This document shows positions 25,745 to 35,396 of a stretch of DNA of 51,170 nucleotides, piece by piece. The notes under the pieces were generated by a model. That model made no database searches and had not been told where the DNA came from. It worked only from the letters and a program-made list of their open reading frames with translations. The translations under genes were made by a program, and so were the position numbers. The first letter of the stretch is position 1, and each line of letters starts with the position of its first letter. The stretch spans positions 1-51,170 of the forward strand of contig JAATFW010000022.1 of NCBI GenBank assembly GCA_015654985.1, read 5' to 3'. The stretch comes from Sphingobacteriales bacterium (GTDB lineage: Bacteria > Bacteroidota > Bacteroidia > Sphingobacteriales > Sphingobacteriaceae).

Positions 25745-26446
25745 ATGAGAAAACTTTTACTATCCGTTCTGGCAATTATTTCACTGACCTGCGAAGCACA
25801 AACCAAAAGCCACGCCGGAAACGGCACCCCTTACTCATACAGCATTGGACTAAAAGCCTTTAGCTATGAGGAATTCCCCAAAATACTTGACCAGACTAAT
25901 TCTGATTCATTCAGGAGCTCTGCATGGAATGGATTTATTTTAAAATATAACGACAACCAAATCAGCTACAGGCTATCCGGAAATTTTTATTCAAAAGCAC
26001 TGAGTTTTAGAAATGGATGTGATAACTGTGAAATACTTGCCGGAAGATTAAATGACAACCACATAAAACTGGGTTTTGAAAAGAACCTGACATATAACAG
26101 CATACAACCCTATTTCGGAATAGACATTGGTATTAAAAGGAGCGTTTTTAATGGGAGCACACAAAATAATGAAGCATTACTTAATAACTCAGGAGCTTAT
26201 AATGTAAAGACTGAGAAAAACGGGTTATCGCTCTCACCTCTGCTCGGCATTAAACTTAATTTAATCAATCACTTTACTATAGCAGCAGAAAGTACAGTTG
26301 ATATTTATTACAGCTATGAAAGGCAGGAAAAAGCCTATAAAGATGCTCCCGGTTCACGCACCCTAAATAAATATTATAAATGGGAATATTTATTAAAACC
26401 AGTTGGAATGCTCTCACTTCAGTATAATTTCGGAGAGGTGTATTAG
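25745..26446 (+). CDS. Hypothetical outer-membrane beta-barrel protein
   Basis: 233 residues. A signal peptide (MRKLLLSVLAIISLTCEAQ) is followed by alternating hydrophobic strands with aromatic ends (YSYSIGLKAFSYEEF, IQPYFGIDIGIKRS, LSPLLGIKLNLINHF, MLSLQYNFGEVY). This looks like a small porin-like barrel of the type common in Bacteroidota. No family name is assigned. It is convergent with priA, with 22 bp between the stops. Confidence 0.65.
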   Translation: MRKLLLSVLAIISLTCEAQTKSHAGNGTPYSYSIGLKAFSYEEFPKILDQTNSDSFRSSAWNGFILKYNDNQISYRLSGNFYSKALSFRNGCDNCEILAGRLNDNHIKLGFEKNLTYNSIQPYFGIDIGIKRSVFNGSTQNNEALLNNSGAYNVKTEKNGLSLSPLLGIKLNLINHFTIAAESTVDIYYSYERQEKAYKDAPGSRTLNKYYKWEYLLKPVGMLSLQYNFGEVY

Positions 26447-26468
26447 GGCAGCAGGATACTTGTATATC

Positions 26469-28949
26469 TCAATACGGGTCTACATCTATCTGTACTACCG
26501 TCCCTTTATTCTGTTTATCTGTTTCAAACCGGAGTAAAACTTCCTTAAGAAATTCCTTCACGCGGCTAACGGCAATGCCGTTACGCTCTACCTTTATGTA
26601 GATCGTTTTTATATAGAAGTTCCTGATCCTGCCAACCAGAGGATCTTCAGGCCCCAGAATACGGCTTCCCAGTGCTTGCTTTAATTCATTTCCCAGCCGG
26701 ATAGAAACGTGGCTTAATGCCGCCGGATCTTTATGTTTAACATCAAGCCTGATCATACGGTATATGGGTGGATAATGAAAATTTTTCCTTTCTGTTATTT
26801 CTGTAAGGAAAAGGCTTTCGTAGTTATGCTGCACAACCTGTTCTATCACTCTGTGCTTAGTATTATATGTCTGTATGATCACTTTTCCCGGCTTATCTCT
26901 TCTGCCGGCCCTTCCCCCTACCTGCGAGAGCAATTGAAAGCTTCTCTCGAAGGCCCGGAAATCGGGAAAGTTCAATAAACTGTCTGCATTGATAACTCCA
27001 ATTAACGTTACATGATCAAAATCCAAACCCTTTGCAACTATTTGCGTACCTACCAGAATATCAATCCGCTGCTCTTCAAAATCATTCAGGATCCTCTGAA
27101 AACTATTTTTACTCCGGGTAGTATCAAGGTCCATTCTTGCGATCCTTGCAGATGGAAAAATAAATTGTAAATCATCTTCAATTTTCTCGGTACCAAAGCC
27201 CTTTTGTTCAATATGGGTAGAGCCACAGGCCGGACAGACCGAAACAGTATCCTGTTTATAGCCGCAATAGTGGCAGTGCAGCTTGCCGGTACTTTTATGA
27301 TAGGTTAAACTGACATCGCAATGAATACACTGGGGGATATAACCACAGGTTTTGCAAATTAACAGCGGCGTATAACCTCTCCTGTTCTGAAAAAGAATTA
27401 CCTGTTCTTTTCTTTCCATCGCCTGCTTCATTTCATCGATAAGCACGCTGGTAAAATTCGACTGTATTGTTTTTTTACTGGTCTCCTCTCCTATACTAAC
27501 TACTTTGATTTCAGGAAGATTAGACTCACCGTAACGCTGATTTAGCTCAGTAAAGCCATATTTTCCGGTTTTCGCATTATAATAGCTTTCAAGAGATGGT
27601 GTTGCAGAGCCCAGCAGTACCTTTGCCTGATGGATCTTTGCCAGGTAAATAGCTGTATCTCTCGCATGATACCGGGGAGCCGGGTCATACTGTTTATAGG
27701 ATGATTCGTGCTCTTCGTCAACCACCAGTAAACCTAGCTGCGAAAAGGGTAAAAAAACAGCCGAACGGGCTCCCAATACAACACTGTATTCACTTTTAAG
27801 AACCTTATTCCATATCTCAGCCCGTTCATTGTCGCCAAGCCTGGAATGATAAATTCCGATTTTATTGCCAAAATACTCCCGGAGCCGCTCAATGATCTGA
27901 GTGGTGAGCGCTATTTCAGGCAACAGGTATAACACCTGCCTGCCAGACTGCAGCTCCGCTTCAATTAAACGGATATAAAGCTGGGTTTTACCTGAAGAGG
28001 TAATTCCATGTAAAAGAACAACTTCCCTTTCCAGAAAATGCTGCTTTATACTCTCAAGAGCCTGCTGCTGTTCGCCGCTCAGGCTGAAATCCTTCAGCAG
28101 CATATCATCACCTTCCGTTAAACGGCTTACCGTTCGGTTTTCCAATACAAAAACATCCTTATCTATGAGTGCCTTTACAGGTGAATTACCACAACCCGAT
28201 TCTTCCAGGATATCCTTTTTCGCAACCGGAGTACTGGCCCTGCTTAACTTAAGATACGCCAGAAAAGCTTCGAGCTGTTTAGGGCTTCTTTCAAGTACTT
28301 CAAACAAGGCTTTCCGGTTAGCAGCATCATTATAAAAAGGGTTCAATGATATAAAAGCCTTCTGCCTGGGCTTATAACGCTCGGCCATCTCCTCTGAAAT
28401 ATGGACGATCCCCTTATCAAAAAGAGATTTCAGGAGCCTGAATACCGATTTCTGTCCCAGGAGCTTTACAATATCACTTACTTTTAACTCTGGCTGGATC
28501 TCAAGGGCATCAATGATCAGGAATTCTTTATCGTTCAGGTCCTGTTTATCATAGACAGCATCTTTCAATAAGATCACTTTTGTTTCGCTTGCCAGCTTTA
28601 AGGCAGAAGGAAGAGCAGCCTGCATCACTTCGCCTATGTTACACATATAATAACCTGCGATCCATTCCCAAAGCTCCAGTTGCCGCTGGTTAACTACCGG
28701 TGTTTCATCCAGAACATCAATAATATATTTCGCTTCGTATAATTGAGGAGGTGTTTCACTGATGTGATAGATAATTGCCGTATATATTCTGCTCTTCCCA
28801 AACTGAACGACCACTCTTTTTCCTGCCTCTATTTGCTGGTTCAGAGACAGAGGTACTCTGTATGTATAAGTTTTCGATATGGCTAAAGGCAGAATTACAT
28901 CAACAAAAAATGTTTGAAGTTCACCTTTTTCATCGTTCAGCTCGAGCAT
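26469..28949 (-). CDS. priA: Primosomal replication restart helicase PriA
   Basis: 826 residues. The N-terminal DNA-binding domain is followed by a superfamily 2 helicase: Walker A GITSSGKT (315-322), DEEH box (411-414), LGSATPS (447-453), then the eight zinc-binding Cys 532, 535, 541, 544, 559, 562, 572 and 575, and the C-terminal helicase motifs GTQIVAKGLDFDHVTL and SQVGGRAGR. It reloads the replisome at collapsed forks. Its ATG shares one base with the stop of the DUF423 gene (TAATG), so translation is probably coupled. Confidence 0.97.
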   Translation of the reverse strand: MLELNDEKGELQTFFVDVILPLAISKTYTYRVPLSLNQQIEAGKRVVVQFGKSRIYTAIIYHISETPPQLYEAKYIIDVLDETPVVNQRQLELWEWIAGYYMCNIGEVMQAALPSALKLASETKVILLKDAVYDKQDLNDKEFLIIDALEIQPELKVSDIVKLLGQKSVFRLLKSLFDKGIVHISEEMAERYKPRQKAFISLNPFYNDAANRKALFEVLERSPKQLEAFLAYLKLSRASTPVAKKDILEESGCGNSPVKALIDKDVFVLENRTVSRLTEGDDMLLKDFSLSGEQQQALESIKQHFLEREVVLLHGITSSGKTQLYIRLIEAELQSGRQVLYLLPEIALTTQIIERLREYFGNKIGIYHSRLGDNERAEIWNKVLKSEYSVVLGARSAVFLPFSQLGLLVVDEEHESSYKQYDPAPRYHARDTAIYLAKIHQAKVLLGSATPSLESYYNAKTGKYGFTELNQRYGESNLPEIKVVSIGEETSKKTIQSNFTSVLIDEMKQAMERKEQVILFQNRRGYTPLLICKTCGYIPQCIHCDVSLTYHKSTGKLHCHYCGYKQDTVSVCPACGSTHIEQKGFGTEKIEDDLQFIFPSARIARMDLDTTRSKNSFQRILNDFEEQRIDILVGTQIVAKGLDFDHVTLIGVINADSLLNFPDFRAFERSFQLLSQVGGRAGRRDKPGKVIIQTYNTKHRVIEQVVQHNYESLFLTEITERKNFHYPPIYRMIRLDVKHKDPAALSHVSIRLGNELKQALGSRILGPEDPLVGRIRNFYIKTIYIKVERNGIAVSRVKEFLKEVLLRFETDKQNKGTVVQIDVDPY

Positions 28950-29332
28950 TATTTATTTTTAATTGCTGCCAGCAGCAGAAATAACCAACCAATTATAAAC
29001 ATAAGACCTCCCAATGGGGTAACCGGTCCAAGAAAACCGGCATCAAAACCGGTTATTGAGCGGGTCGACAGTAAATAGAGAGATCCGGAGAAAAATATAA
29101 TTCCAAAGGAAAAGGCATAATAGGCTATATTAATAAAGCTATCACGGTATTTTGCCACAGTTGAGAGAAACAGCAAAGCCAGGGTGTGATAAAAATGATA
29201 GCTGACACCAGTTTTCCAGTTTTCCAGATCCGACACCGATATCCTGGCCTTTAATCCATGTGCACCAAAAGCGCCGAGGATTACCGCTGCAATCCCGAAA
29301 ACAGAAGCGGTTATAATAATTTTTCTATTCAT
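28949..29332 (-). CDS. DUF423 (YgdD/TMEM256-like) small membrane protein
   Basis: 127 residues, four predicted membrane helices. The family signature AVILGAFGAHGLK is at 16-28, with YHFYHTLALLFL (46-57) and a C-terminal LGPVTPLGGLMFIIGWLFLL. The function of the family is unknown. It is the first gene of a two-gene unit with priA, overlapping it by one base. The link with replication restart is probably only transcriptional. Confidence 0.9.
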   Translation of the reverse strand: MNRKIIITASVFGIAAVILGAFGAHGLKARISVSDLENWKTGVSYHFYHTLALLFLSTVAKYRDSFINIAYYAFSFGIIFFSGSLYLLSTRSITGFDAGFLGPVTPLGGLMFIIGWLFLLLAAIKNK

Positions 29333-29484
29333 AATTTCTTACTATGCTAAGTTAGTAACCTTATATTATTTATGAAACTATTGGCGGTAATTTATCTATA
29401 CACCTACATTCAAATAACTCAATGAAAGGCTGATATTTTTACTTTACAGGTATTTCTTAAAACGCATATGAAACAATTTTTATC

Positions 29485-29492
29485 TAAGTTTG
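29485..29492 (+). promoter_or_regulatory. -7 element TAAGTTTG before the envelope operon
   Basis: A full match to TAnnTTTG ending 10 nt before the ATG at 29503. The predicted leader is a few nucleotides. No -33 element at the canonical spacing was found. Confidence 0.5.
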
Positions 29493-29502
29493 CAGACAAG
29501 TC

Positions 29503-32133
29503 ATGAGGAAAATAATCATTCTGAGTTCTGTTCTGATAATAGCTATCGCGGTAATTGCGGCAATGTACTTTTCAGAGCTTTCAGGTAACACCAATAACAG
29601 TACAAAAGTATTAAAATATATCCCTTCTGATGCCGCGTTAGTACTGAGTTTCAATAACGACGAGTCATTTTATGATATATTCAGTAACTACGAGCTCTTT
29701 GATGCTGTAATCGGAGAAAAAATAGCAGCGGAGCTTAACCAGCTTCATGCCCTTTTGCTTAAACAACCTGCTCTTAAAGAACTTGCAAACAGTAAAAAAA
29801 TATTTATTTCCTTTCATAATGAAAAAGCCGACTCTGTAGATCTTCTCTTTGCTATTAGCCTGAATGAGAAAATTGCAGAAGAAGCCATAGAAGAATCACT
29901 TGGCGAACTTAGTGGCGTATCTGTAAAAAGAACACAGGATGATCATATTTACAAGCTCAGCCTCAATACCATAAATAAACCTTTTTTCCTGTATATAACA
30001 AGAGGAGCTGCAGCCGGAAGTTTTTCTGAAACACTTTTAAGGCGTTCTGTTGATCCTAAATCCGTTAAAATAAGTAAACAATTCATTAATGAAATAAATG
30101 GAAATGGCTCTGAGAATCAGAATTCTCCGGTAACTTTATCTATAAATCACCATACATTACCTTCATTTTTCAAGGGCTTTATCAATGGAAAACCTGATGG
30201 CAACTCTCTTCTGATCAGAGATATGCAGGGATTTTCATCTCTTAGTATGAATTTCAAGAGCGACGCTCTTATGTTTAGCGGCATCAGCACTCCCGATACT
30301 GCGGCTATCGACTATCCGGATCTTTTTCTTCATCAGCGTCCGGTAAAAAACCAGTTAAAAACAATATTGCCTGAGAATACAGCAAATTCAATTCTGTTTG
30401 GTGTTTCGGATTATAAGAGATTTCATTCAGACCTCAGGCACTATCTCGGTAAAAAAAGGGTATTACAAAAACTCGAAAACCAGATCAGCTTTATACGGAC
30501 GGAAACAGGTGTGGATCTTGATAAAGATATAAAGTCTAAGTTATCAAATGAATTCGCGGTCGTAGAAACCGATGGACGCGAAAAGATAGGAATTATAAAG
30601 GTATTAAACGGAACTGATATCAACTTCTCTCTAAAGCTTATCAGCCAGAATGTTTCCGAAAACATAGGGAGGTTTAATCATTCAAATATCCTTTACTATT
30701 ATTTTGGCGACCCCTTTAAGATTTTTTCCCGGCCTTATTTTGCTGTAATAGATAATTATCTGGTGACAGCCAACACACAGGCAGCGGTACAAATATATCT
30801 TGATAATTATATTAACAGCAGATTTATAGCAAAGACTAAAGAATTTTCGGGGCACGACCAGTTTCTGGCTAATAAATGTAATATTTTATATTTTATCAAT
30901 AATAAAAGGTCAGAGAGAGTGATAAATACAGTCCTGAAGAAAGGATATTCGCAGGCTTTTTCCGACAGCAATTATGGCTTAAAGAATTTTTACGGATTAT
31001 CGTGGCAATGGAGCTCTGACGGCGGACATTTTCAAACCAATATTTACGCGGATTATAATACCCCCGGCAAAAAAGATTTAAAAGAAATATGGTCGTTTAA
31101 ACTGAATGCCCGCATTGCAACAGCCCCCCAGACGTTTAAAGATGGTGACCGGCAGATAATTATGGTTGAGGATAAAGTAAATAACCTGTATGCTCTTTCT
31201 GATGACGGCAAAAAAATATGGGCTGTTCAGATTGACGGAAAGATACTGGGTAGTATTTACCAGTTAACTGATGGTACCTTTTTATTTAATACTGCCAGGA
31301 AATTATACCGGATAAATACAAAGGGGTACGACTTTACCGGATTCCCCGTTAATTTACCTTTTAATGCCTCATTCGGGCTTACTCCTACGGGTAACGATCC
31401 GGCCTCCCTTAAGATCTTTATGCCTGCCGGTTCATTTATCCTTGCTTATGACGGCTCCGGAAAAGCCATTGAAGGATGGAGTAAAAAATTACCTGCCAAA
31501 ATCATCTCCGATCTGAAAATTGTTGGTGTTAATAACACGAATCATCTGATTGCGGGAACCGGAGACGGACGGTTTTTCTTCTTTAATTACAATGGGCAGT
31601 TAACCGGAAAGGCTGAAATCAATACTGCTAAAAGCTTGTTTAAAAACAGGTTAATTGCAAATATTCATACCAATACAGGAAATTCGGGCATAGTGACTAC
31701 CGATACGGCCGGAGTTGTTTATTATGTGTTTCTTAACGGAAAAATAACCAGGAAAAATACAGGCACATGGCATGAGGACCATGTTTTTGATTATCAAAAT
31801 GTTACCGGGGATGAGAATCCCGAATTTATTTATCTTGATAAAAGCCAGTTAAGCATTTATAATCAGGATGGAACCCTTGTCTCTACCTACACATTTGATC
31901 ATCCTGTAAAAAATAATCTGCAGTTTTTTACTTTAAATAAAGATGAATCACAAATTGGGATCTCATCACTGCAAAACGACCAGTTGTTTTTATTTGACGG
32001 AGATGGTAACCTTTTGAAAGGATTTCCGGTTAAAGGAATTAACGATTTCTATGCAGGATACATTAAGAACGACGGAATACGCTACCTTCTTTGTGGAAGC
32101 AGCGACAACTATCTTCACGTATATAAATTATAA
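29503..32133 (+). CDS. Large membrane-anchored protein of unknown function with C-terminal propeller-like region
   Basis: 876 residues. An N-terminal helix (about 4-24) serves as anchor or signal. The body begins LKYIPSDAALVLSFNNDESFYDIF, recalling DUF3352-type envelope proteins. The last ~350 residues contain PQQ-like propeller repeats (WSFKLNARIATAPQ, NNLYALSDDGKKIWAVQIDGK, FLFDGDGNLLKGFPVKG). It probably faces the periplasm. The next gene starts 1 bp after its stop and encodes a predicted outer-membrane protein, so the two likely act together. I do not recognise a catalytic site. Confidence 0.65.
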   Translation: MRKIIILSSVLIIAIAVIAAMYFSELSGNTNNSTKVLKYIPSDAALVLSFNNDESFYDIFSNYELFDAVIGEKIAAELNQLHALLLKQPALKELANSKKIFISFHNEKADSVDLLFAISLNEKIAEEAIEESLGELSGVSVKRTQDDHIYKLSLNTINKPFFLYITRGAAAGSFSETLLRRSVDPKSVKISKQFINEINGNGSENQNSPVTLSINHHTLPSFFKGFINGKPDGNSLLIRDMQGFSSLSMNFKSDALMFSGISTPDTAAIDYPDLFLHQRPVKNQLKTILPENTANSILFGVSDYKRFHSDLRHYLGKKRVLQKLENQISFIRTETGVDLDKDIKSKLSNEFAVVETDGREKIGIIKVLNGTDINFSLKLISQNVSENIGRFNHSNILYYYFGDPFKIFSRPYFAVIDNYLVTANTQAAVQIYLDNYINSRFIAKTKEFSGHDQFLANKCNILYFINNKRSERVINTVLKKGYSQAFSDSNYGLKNFYGLSWQWSSDGGHFQTNIYADYNTPGKKDLKEIWSFKLNARIATAPQTFKDGDRQIIMVEDKVNNLYALSDDGKKIWAVQIDGKILGSIYQLTDGTFLFNTARKLYRINTKGYDFTGFPVNLPFNASFGLTPTGNDPASLKIFMPAGSFILAYDGSGKAIEGWSKKLPAKIISDLKIVGVNNTNHLIAGTGDGRFFFFNYNGQLTGKAEINTAKSLFKNRLIANIHTNTGNSGIVTTDTAGVVYYVFLNGKITRKNTGTWHEDHVFDYQNVTGDENPEFIYLDKSQLSIYNQDGTLVSTYTFDHPVKNNLQFFTLNKDESQIGISSLQNDQLFLFDGDGNLLKGFPVKGINDFYAGYIKNDGIRYLLCGSSDNYLHVYKL

Positions 32134-32134
32134 T

Positions 32135-33541
32135 ATGAGAACGATTGCCCTGGTATATATAATGCTTGCTGTCTTTAATAACCAGCTTAAAGCACAGCAA
32201 TTTGCTTTATACCATACCGGCACTTTATACGATTCTTTTGAAAATCCATCTCAAAAGGCATTTCAAACCGACAGCAGCCGTCAATATGCTTTTAACTTTT
32301 TCATCCCGGCAACCGGAATTAACTATAAAGTTAACGGCCCCGGCATAACAACCATAAAAAAAGCCTTGTATACCGGAAAATATGATACACGTGATCTTGC
32401 GTTAAATGAAGAAAAGCTTAATAAGTCTGCTGTCAATGAAAACACTTATATCCTGATGTTCAGGATATTCAATACAGTTAAATACCACAGGGAGCTGGGT
32501 TTTTCATGGCAGATAAAGACAGATGCTTATGGAGAAACAACTAACCGGACATTGGTCGTCTTTCAGGACTACCGGCGTGTTGTAGATGAACAGCTAAATA
32601 ATGAAAAGTACACTAATAATCTCTTCAAAACATATACGTACGGTCAGTCGTATCACCAGTTTGGCTTTACTTATCGTGAGAACTATAATAAAAGGCTGTC
32701 TTATGGTTTTAAATTAAGTTACCTGAGTGGTATAGCATATAGCAAAATGCGTATTAACTCTTCAGATATTGCCACCGATCCGTTAACCGGCGATAGTACA
32801 CTGTACCTTGACGGCGACTTCCGTACGAGCGTTTATTATGATGACTTACACCGGAAAATGTTAGTGCCGGGATTTAAAAATCCGGGAGTTGCACTGGGGA
32901 TAGGTGCTGATTATAAGTTTAAACAGGGATGGTACTTTATGGCAAATATTAAGGACCTGGGCTTTATAAAATGGGGTAAAGATTCGTACATGTACAGCGA
33001 CAGAAATTTTTCCATTAAGGCAAGTACTGTTAGTGATAGTTTATGGAAACAGATCAAGAGAGACCTCAAACAGAAAAGTTATATTATGCCGGTTAATGGA
33101 AAAGCGGAAGTGCTTCTTAATAAAGATCTGGGGAATTATCAGCCCAATCTTATCTTGTCCAAAAATATTTTCTATCAGGGAGGTGATGTTGCTATGATAA
33201 ATACTTACCGGTATAAGAGTTTAAATTTAAGCCTTTCTACTGCCTATGACCTCAATGGCTTTTTTGCCCTGGGAACACAGATAATGCTCAAATCTCCTAA
33301 TGCTGAATTTTTCATTGGAAGCGATCAGCTATTTAAATCCATGGATACAGGGAAATCATTTGCCAATTCAGATGAGACTATTGGCAGTGGCTATAGCGGT
33401 GCGTCGTTCTATTTTGGCTTTGCTTTAAAATTTGGAAGGATCATGAGCAGACAGGAAAATGAAAACTACATCCCCGGTATTAACTTTAAAACAAATGACA
33501 AACCCGGCTTCTTTCAGCGTATTCTGGGCAAAAGGGAATAA
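32135..33541 (+). CDS. DUF5723-like outer-membrane beta-barrel protein
   Basis: 468 residues from the ATG at 32135. A longer frame starts inside the upstream gene, but only this ATG is followed by a signal peptide (MRTIALVYIMLAVFNNQLKAQ). The early segment FENPSQKAFQTDSSRQYAFN and the repeated barrel strands (YGFKLSYLSGIAYSKMRI, GWYFMANIKDLGFIKWG, ASFYFGFALKFG) fit DUF5723-type outer-membrane proteins found in Bacteroidota. It is translated almost directly after the 876-residue protein (1-bp gap). Function unknown. Confidence 0.7.
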   Translation: MRTIALVYIMLAVFNNQLKAQQFALYHTGTLYDSFENPSQKAFQTDSSRQYAFNFFIPATGINYKVNGPGITTIKKALYTGKYDTRDLALNEEKLNKSAVNENTYILMFRIFNTVKYHRELGFSWQIKTDAYGETTNRTLVVFQDYRRVVDEQLNNEKYTNNLFKTYTYGQSYHQFGFTYRENYNKRLSYGFKLSYLSGIAYSKMRINSSDIATDPLTGDSTLYLDGDFRTSVYYDDLHRKMLVPGFKNPGVALGIGADYKFKQGWYFMANIKDLGFIKWGKDSYMYSDRNFSIKASTVSDSLWKQIKRDLKQKSYIMPVNGKAEVLLNKDLGNYQPNLILSKNIFYQGGDVAMINTYRYKSLNLSLSTAYDLNGFFALGTQIMLKSPNAEFFIGSDQLFKSMDTGKSFANSDETIGSGYSGASFYFGFALKFGRIMSRQENENYIPGINFKTNDKPGFFQRILGKRE

Positions 33542-33564
33542 GGCACACTGATTTATATCTGAAA

Positions 33565-34251
33565 TCAATTCCCCTTTTTTATCCCGGCTATAAAATCCTT
33601 TAAATAATATGGCTCAAAGTAGGCGACGTCTTCAAATTGATAAAGGGTAAATTTCGAATAAGCCAGATAACTCATATCAGTCGCCGAATTAATAAAATCG
33701 TCTTCAAATAATGCATTTGAATGCATTCCAAGTACTTCACGGCATTTATTTGCCCCATCGCCGAAGAATACCACCTGATGATCACTCAGAACATCAGAAA
33801 ATGAATTACTGTCGATAACCTTTGCATCGACGGACTTTAGTTCTCTTAATTCATGGTCAAATACTGCGGTATATACCTCCATACGTCTGGCATCAATCAT
33901 CGGACAATATAAAATGTCTCTGTTCTGATGCCTCGTTATCATCTTTGAGGCCATAGCAGTCAAAGTGTTTACTGCAATCAATGGAACATCTAAAGCATAA
34001 CAAAGGCCCTTTGCCGTAGAAACGCCGATACGCAGGCCTGTGTAAGAACCTGGTCCCATACTTACAGCCACCGCATTTAATGCAGATAATGGAAAGCAAG
34101 CTTGTTTCATTACATCCTCAATAAAAATTGTCAGGGATGAAGCATGCGCATTACGCTCTTGTAACTCTTTGACAGCAATTGTTGCCCCATCTTCGGATAA
34201 AGCTACCGAACATGAAGTTGTAGAAGTTTCGATTTGCAGGATAAGTGCCAT
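33565..34251 (-). CDS. tsaB: tRNA threonylcarbamoyladenosine biosynthesis protein TsaB
   Basis: 228 residues from MALILQIETSTTSCSVAL; an in-frame ATG six codons upstream adds a poorly conserved MHLCRK and is less likely. TsaB is the ASKHA-fold partner of TsaD in making t6A37 of ANN-decoding tRNAs. Motifs are the N-terminal ETSTTSCSVALSEDG and VSMGPGSYTGLRIGVSTAKG. It follows yidD after 51 bp on the same strand and may be the last gene of the rpmH-rnpA-yidD cluster. Confidence 0.93.
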   Translation of the reverse strand: MALILQIETSTTSCSVALSEDGATIAVKELQERNAHASSLTIFIEDVMKQACFPLSALNAVAVSMGPGSYTGLRIGVSTAKGLCYALDVPLIAVNTLTAMASKMITRHQNRDILYCPMIDARRMEVYTAVFDHELRELKSVDAKVIDSNSFSDVLSDHQVVFFGDGANKCREVLGMHSNALFEDDFINSATDMSYLAYSKFTLYQFEDVAYFEPYYLKDFIAGIKKGN

Positions 34252-34302
34252 TTTCCGGCAAAGATGCAAATAAGCTGACTGGAATAAAAGTTTTATATAA
34301 CC

Positions 34303-34548
34303 TTATGGTACGGGATCATAGCCATGCCCTCCCCAGGGATGGCATCTCGCAAGACGTTTTAAAGTAAGCCATCCGCCCTTGAATGGTCCGTGTTTTTTGA
34401 TTGCTTCCGCACCGTATTGCGAGCAGGTGGGGGTATATCTGCATGAAGCACCCAAAAGAGGCGATAACAGATACTGATACAGACGGATGAGCACTAAAAA
34501 AAAGATACCGAGTATCCACTTAATCGATCTTGTTACCGGCTTCAGCAT
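34303..34548 (-). CDS. yidD: Membrane protein insertion efficiency factor YidD
   Basis: 81 residues with the family signature [25 protein letters not shown], read here as [12 protein letters not shown] and [15 protein letters not shown], and the end [17 protein letters not shown]. It assists YidC-dependent membrane insertion. It overlaps the 3' end of rnpA by 29 bp in another frame, as is usual in bacteria, which supports translational coupling. Confidence 0.95.
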   Translation of the reverse strand: MLKPVTRSIKWILGIFFLVLIRLYQYLLSPLLGASCRYTPTCSQYGAEAIKKHGPFKGGWLTLKRLARCHPWGGHGYDPVP

Positions 34549-34921
34549 ATACTTTATTCAATTGTTTAAAAACAGAAAGCAGCTTTTTTTCAATAAATTT
34601 ATATTCGGCTATTTCCTTTCCTACATATTGTAAAGATAATAAGATCTGCCATTTACTTTCCTGCAAAAAAGGATATAGAAATTCGCCTTTATGGAGGCGA
34701 TAGGCCTCACGGATACGGCGTTTAATAAGGTTACGGTCATGTGCACGCTTAAATCTGCGCTTTGGAACCACAATAACTACCTGTGCCAAACATCCTTCAG
34801 GAAGTATTTCTGAAAGATAAACTACCCTGAAAGGATATATAAGGAAAGAAGAACCGTTATTAAAAAGCTCATCTAAAAGCTTTTTGCTGCATAACCGTTC
34901 TTCTTTTTTAAATGTATACAT
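34520..34921 (-). CDS. rnpA: Ribonuclease P protein component
   Basis: 133 residues, usual size. This basic protein binds the RNase P RNA and helps process tRNA 5' ends. The family RNR motif is present in [18 protein letters not shown], preceded by FRVVYL and VVPKRRF. It starts 72 bp after rpmH and overlaps yidD. Start ATG is immediately followed by the conserved FKKEERL segment. Confidence 0.95.
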   Translation of the reverse strand: MYTFKKEERLCSKKLLDELFNNGSSFLIYPFRVVYLSEILPEGCLAQVVIVVPKRRFKRAHDRNLIKRRIREAYRLHKGEFLYPFLQESKWQILLSLQYVGKEIAEYKFIEKKLLSVFKQLNKVYAEAGNKID

Positions 34922-34993
34922 TTCTGACTGCCCTTAAGCCTGCTTATGCAGAATGCTCTGCAGTCCCCGTTTGGCTACATCTGCAATCAAAAA

Positions 34994-35152
34994 TTTATGC
35001 TTTATGACGACGCTCGTCAGATACTGACAACCTGCTTCTGCCTTTGGCTCTTCTGGAAGCTAATATTCTTCTACCGTTTGCAGTGCTCATACGCTCTCTG
35101 AACCCGTGCTTATTTCTTCTTTTTCTTTGAGAAGGCTGAAATGTTCTTTTCA
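34994..35152 (-). CDS. rpmH: 50S ribosomal protein L34
   Basis: 52 residues: [20 protein letters not shown] at the start, [19 protein letters not shown] in the middle, then [13 protein letters not shown]. It is complete and typical for L34, including the nearly invariant MKRTFQPS and KHGFR. It heads the rpmH-rnpA-yidD cluster. A canonical promoter lies 36 bp upstream, and a small hairpin sits in the leader. Confidence 0.97.
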
Positions 35153-35168
35153 TGATTATAAAAATGTA

Positions 35169-35186
35169 GCTCTTAAAAACAAGAGC
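35169..35186 (-). other. 5'-leader hairpin of rpmH
   Basis: GCTCTT (35169-35174) and AAGAGC (35181-35186) form a 6-bp stem with loop AAAAAC, located between the -7 element and the ATG. It would lie at the extreme 5' end of the rpmH transcript and may protect the mRNA or take part in feedback. The regulatory role is inference. Confidence 0.4.
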
Positions 35187-35187
35187 G

Positions 35188-35218
35188 CAAATATAGGGAG
35201 ATTTTTTTCAATGTCAAA
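35188..35218 (-). promoter_or_regulatory. Canonical Bacteroidota promoter of rpmH
   Basis: On the minus strand TTTG (35218-35215) is followed after exactly 19 bp by TATATTTG (35195-35188), a full match to the TTTG-N19-TAnnTTTG housekeeping promoter of Bacteroidota. The predicted start site is near 35181, giving a leader of about 29 nt. Confidence 0.85.
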
Positions 35219-35396
35219 GTAATTCCGGTAATTAGCTGTAAGCGTTTTAGTAATCCGCCTCAAACGCAGAATTATCAACATTAAACGAAAATGCTAATCA
35301 TATCATTTTTGGTCCATATCGCACAAGGTGCCGTTGATCACACCTATAAGCTAAACTATTTTACGTATTTTTGCATTCAAAAGTATTACCCGAGTA
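35219..35396. other. rpmH-nuoA divergent intergenic region
   Basis: 178 bp without a gene. TATTTTTG at 35366-35373 is a plausible -7 element for nuoA, although no TTTG lies at the standard distance. A transcript from it would carry the whole TTGATAC array in its leader. One near-match to a DnaA box (TTATCAACA) at about 35272 is isolated. Confidence 0.4.

Noticed and set aside
35219..35396. Replication origin near rpmH-rnpA
   Set aside because: Only one imperfect DnaA-box-like 9-mer is present and dnaA is not adjacent; in Bacteroidota rpmH is often away from oriC.
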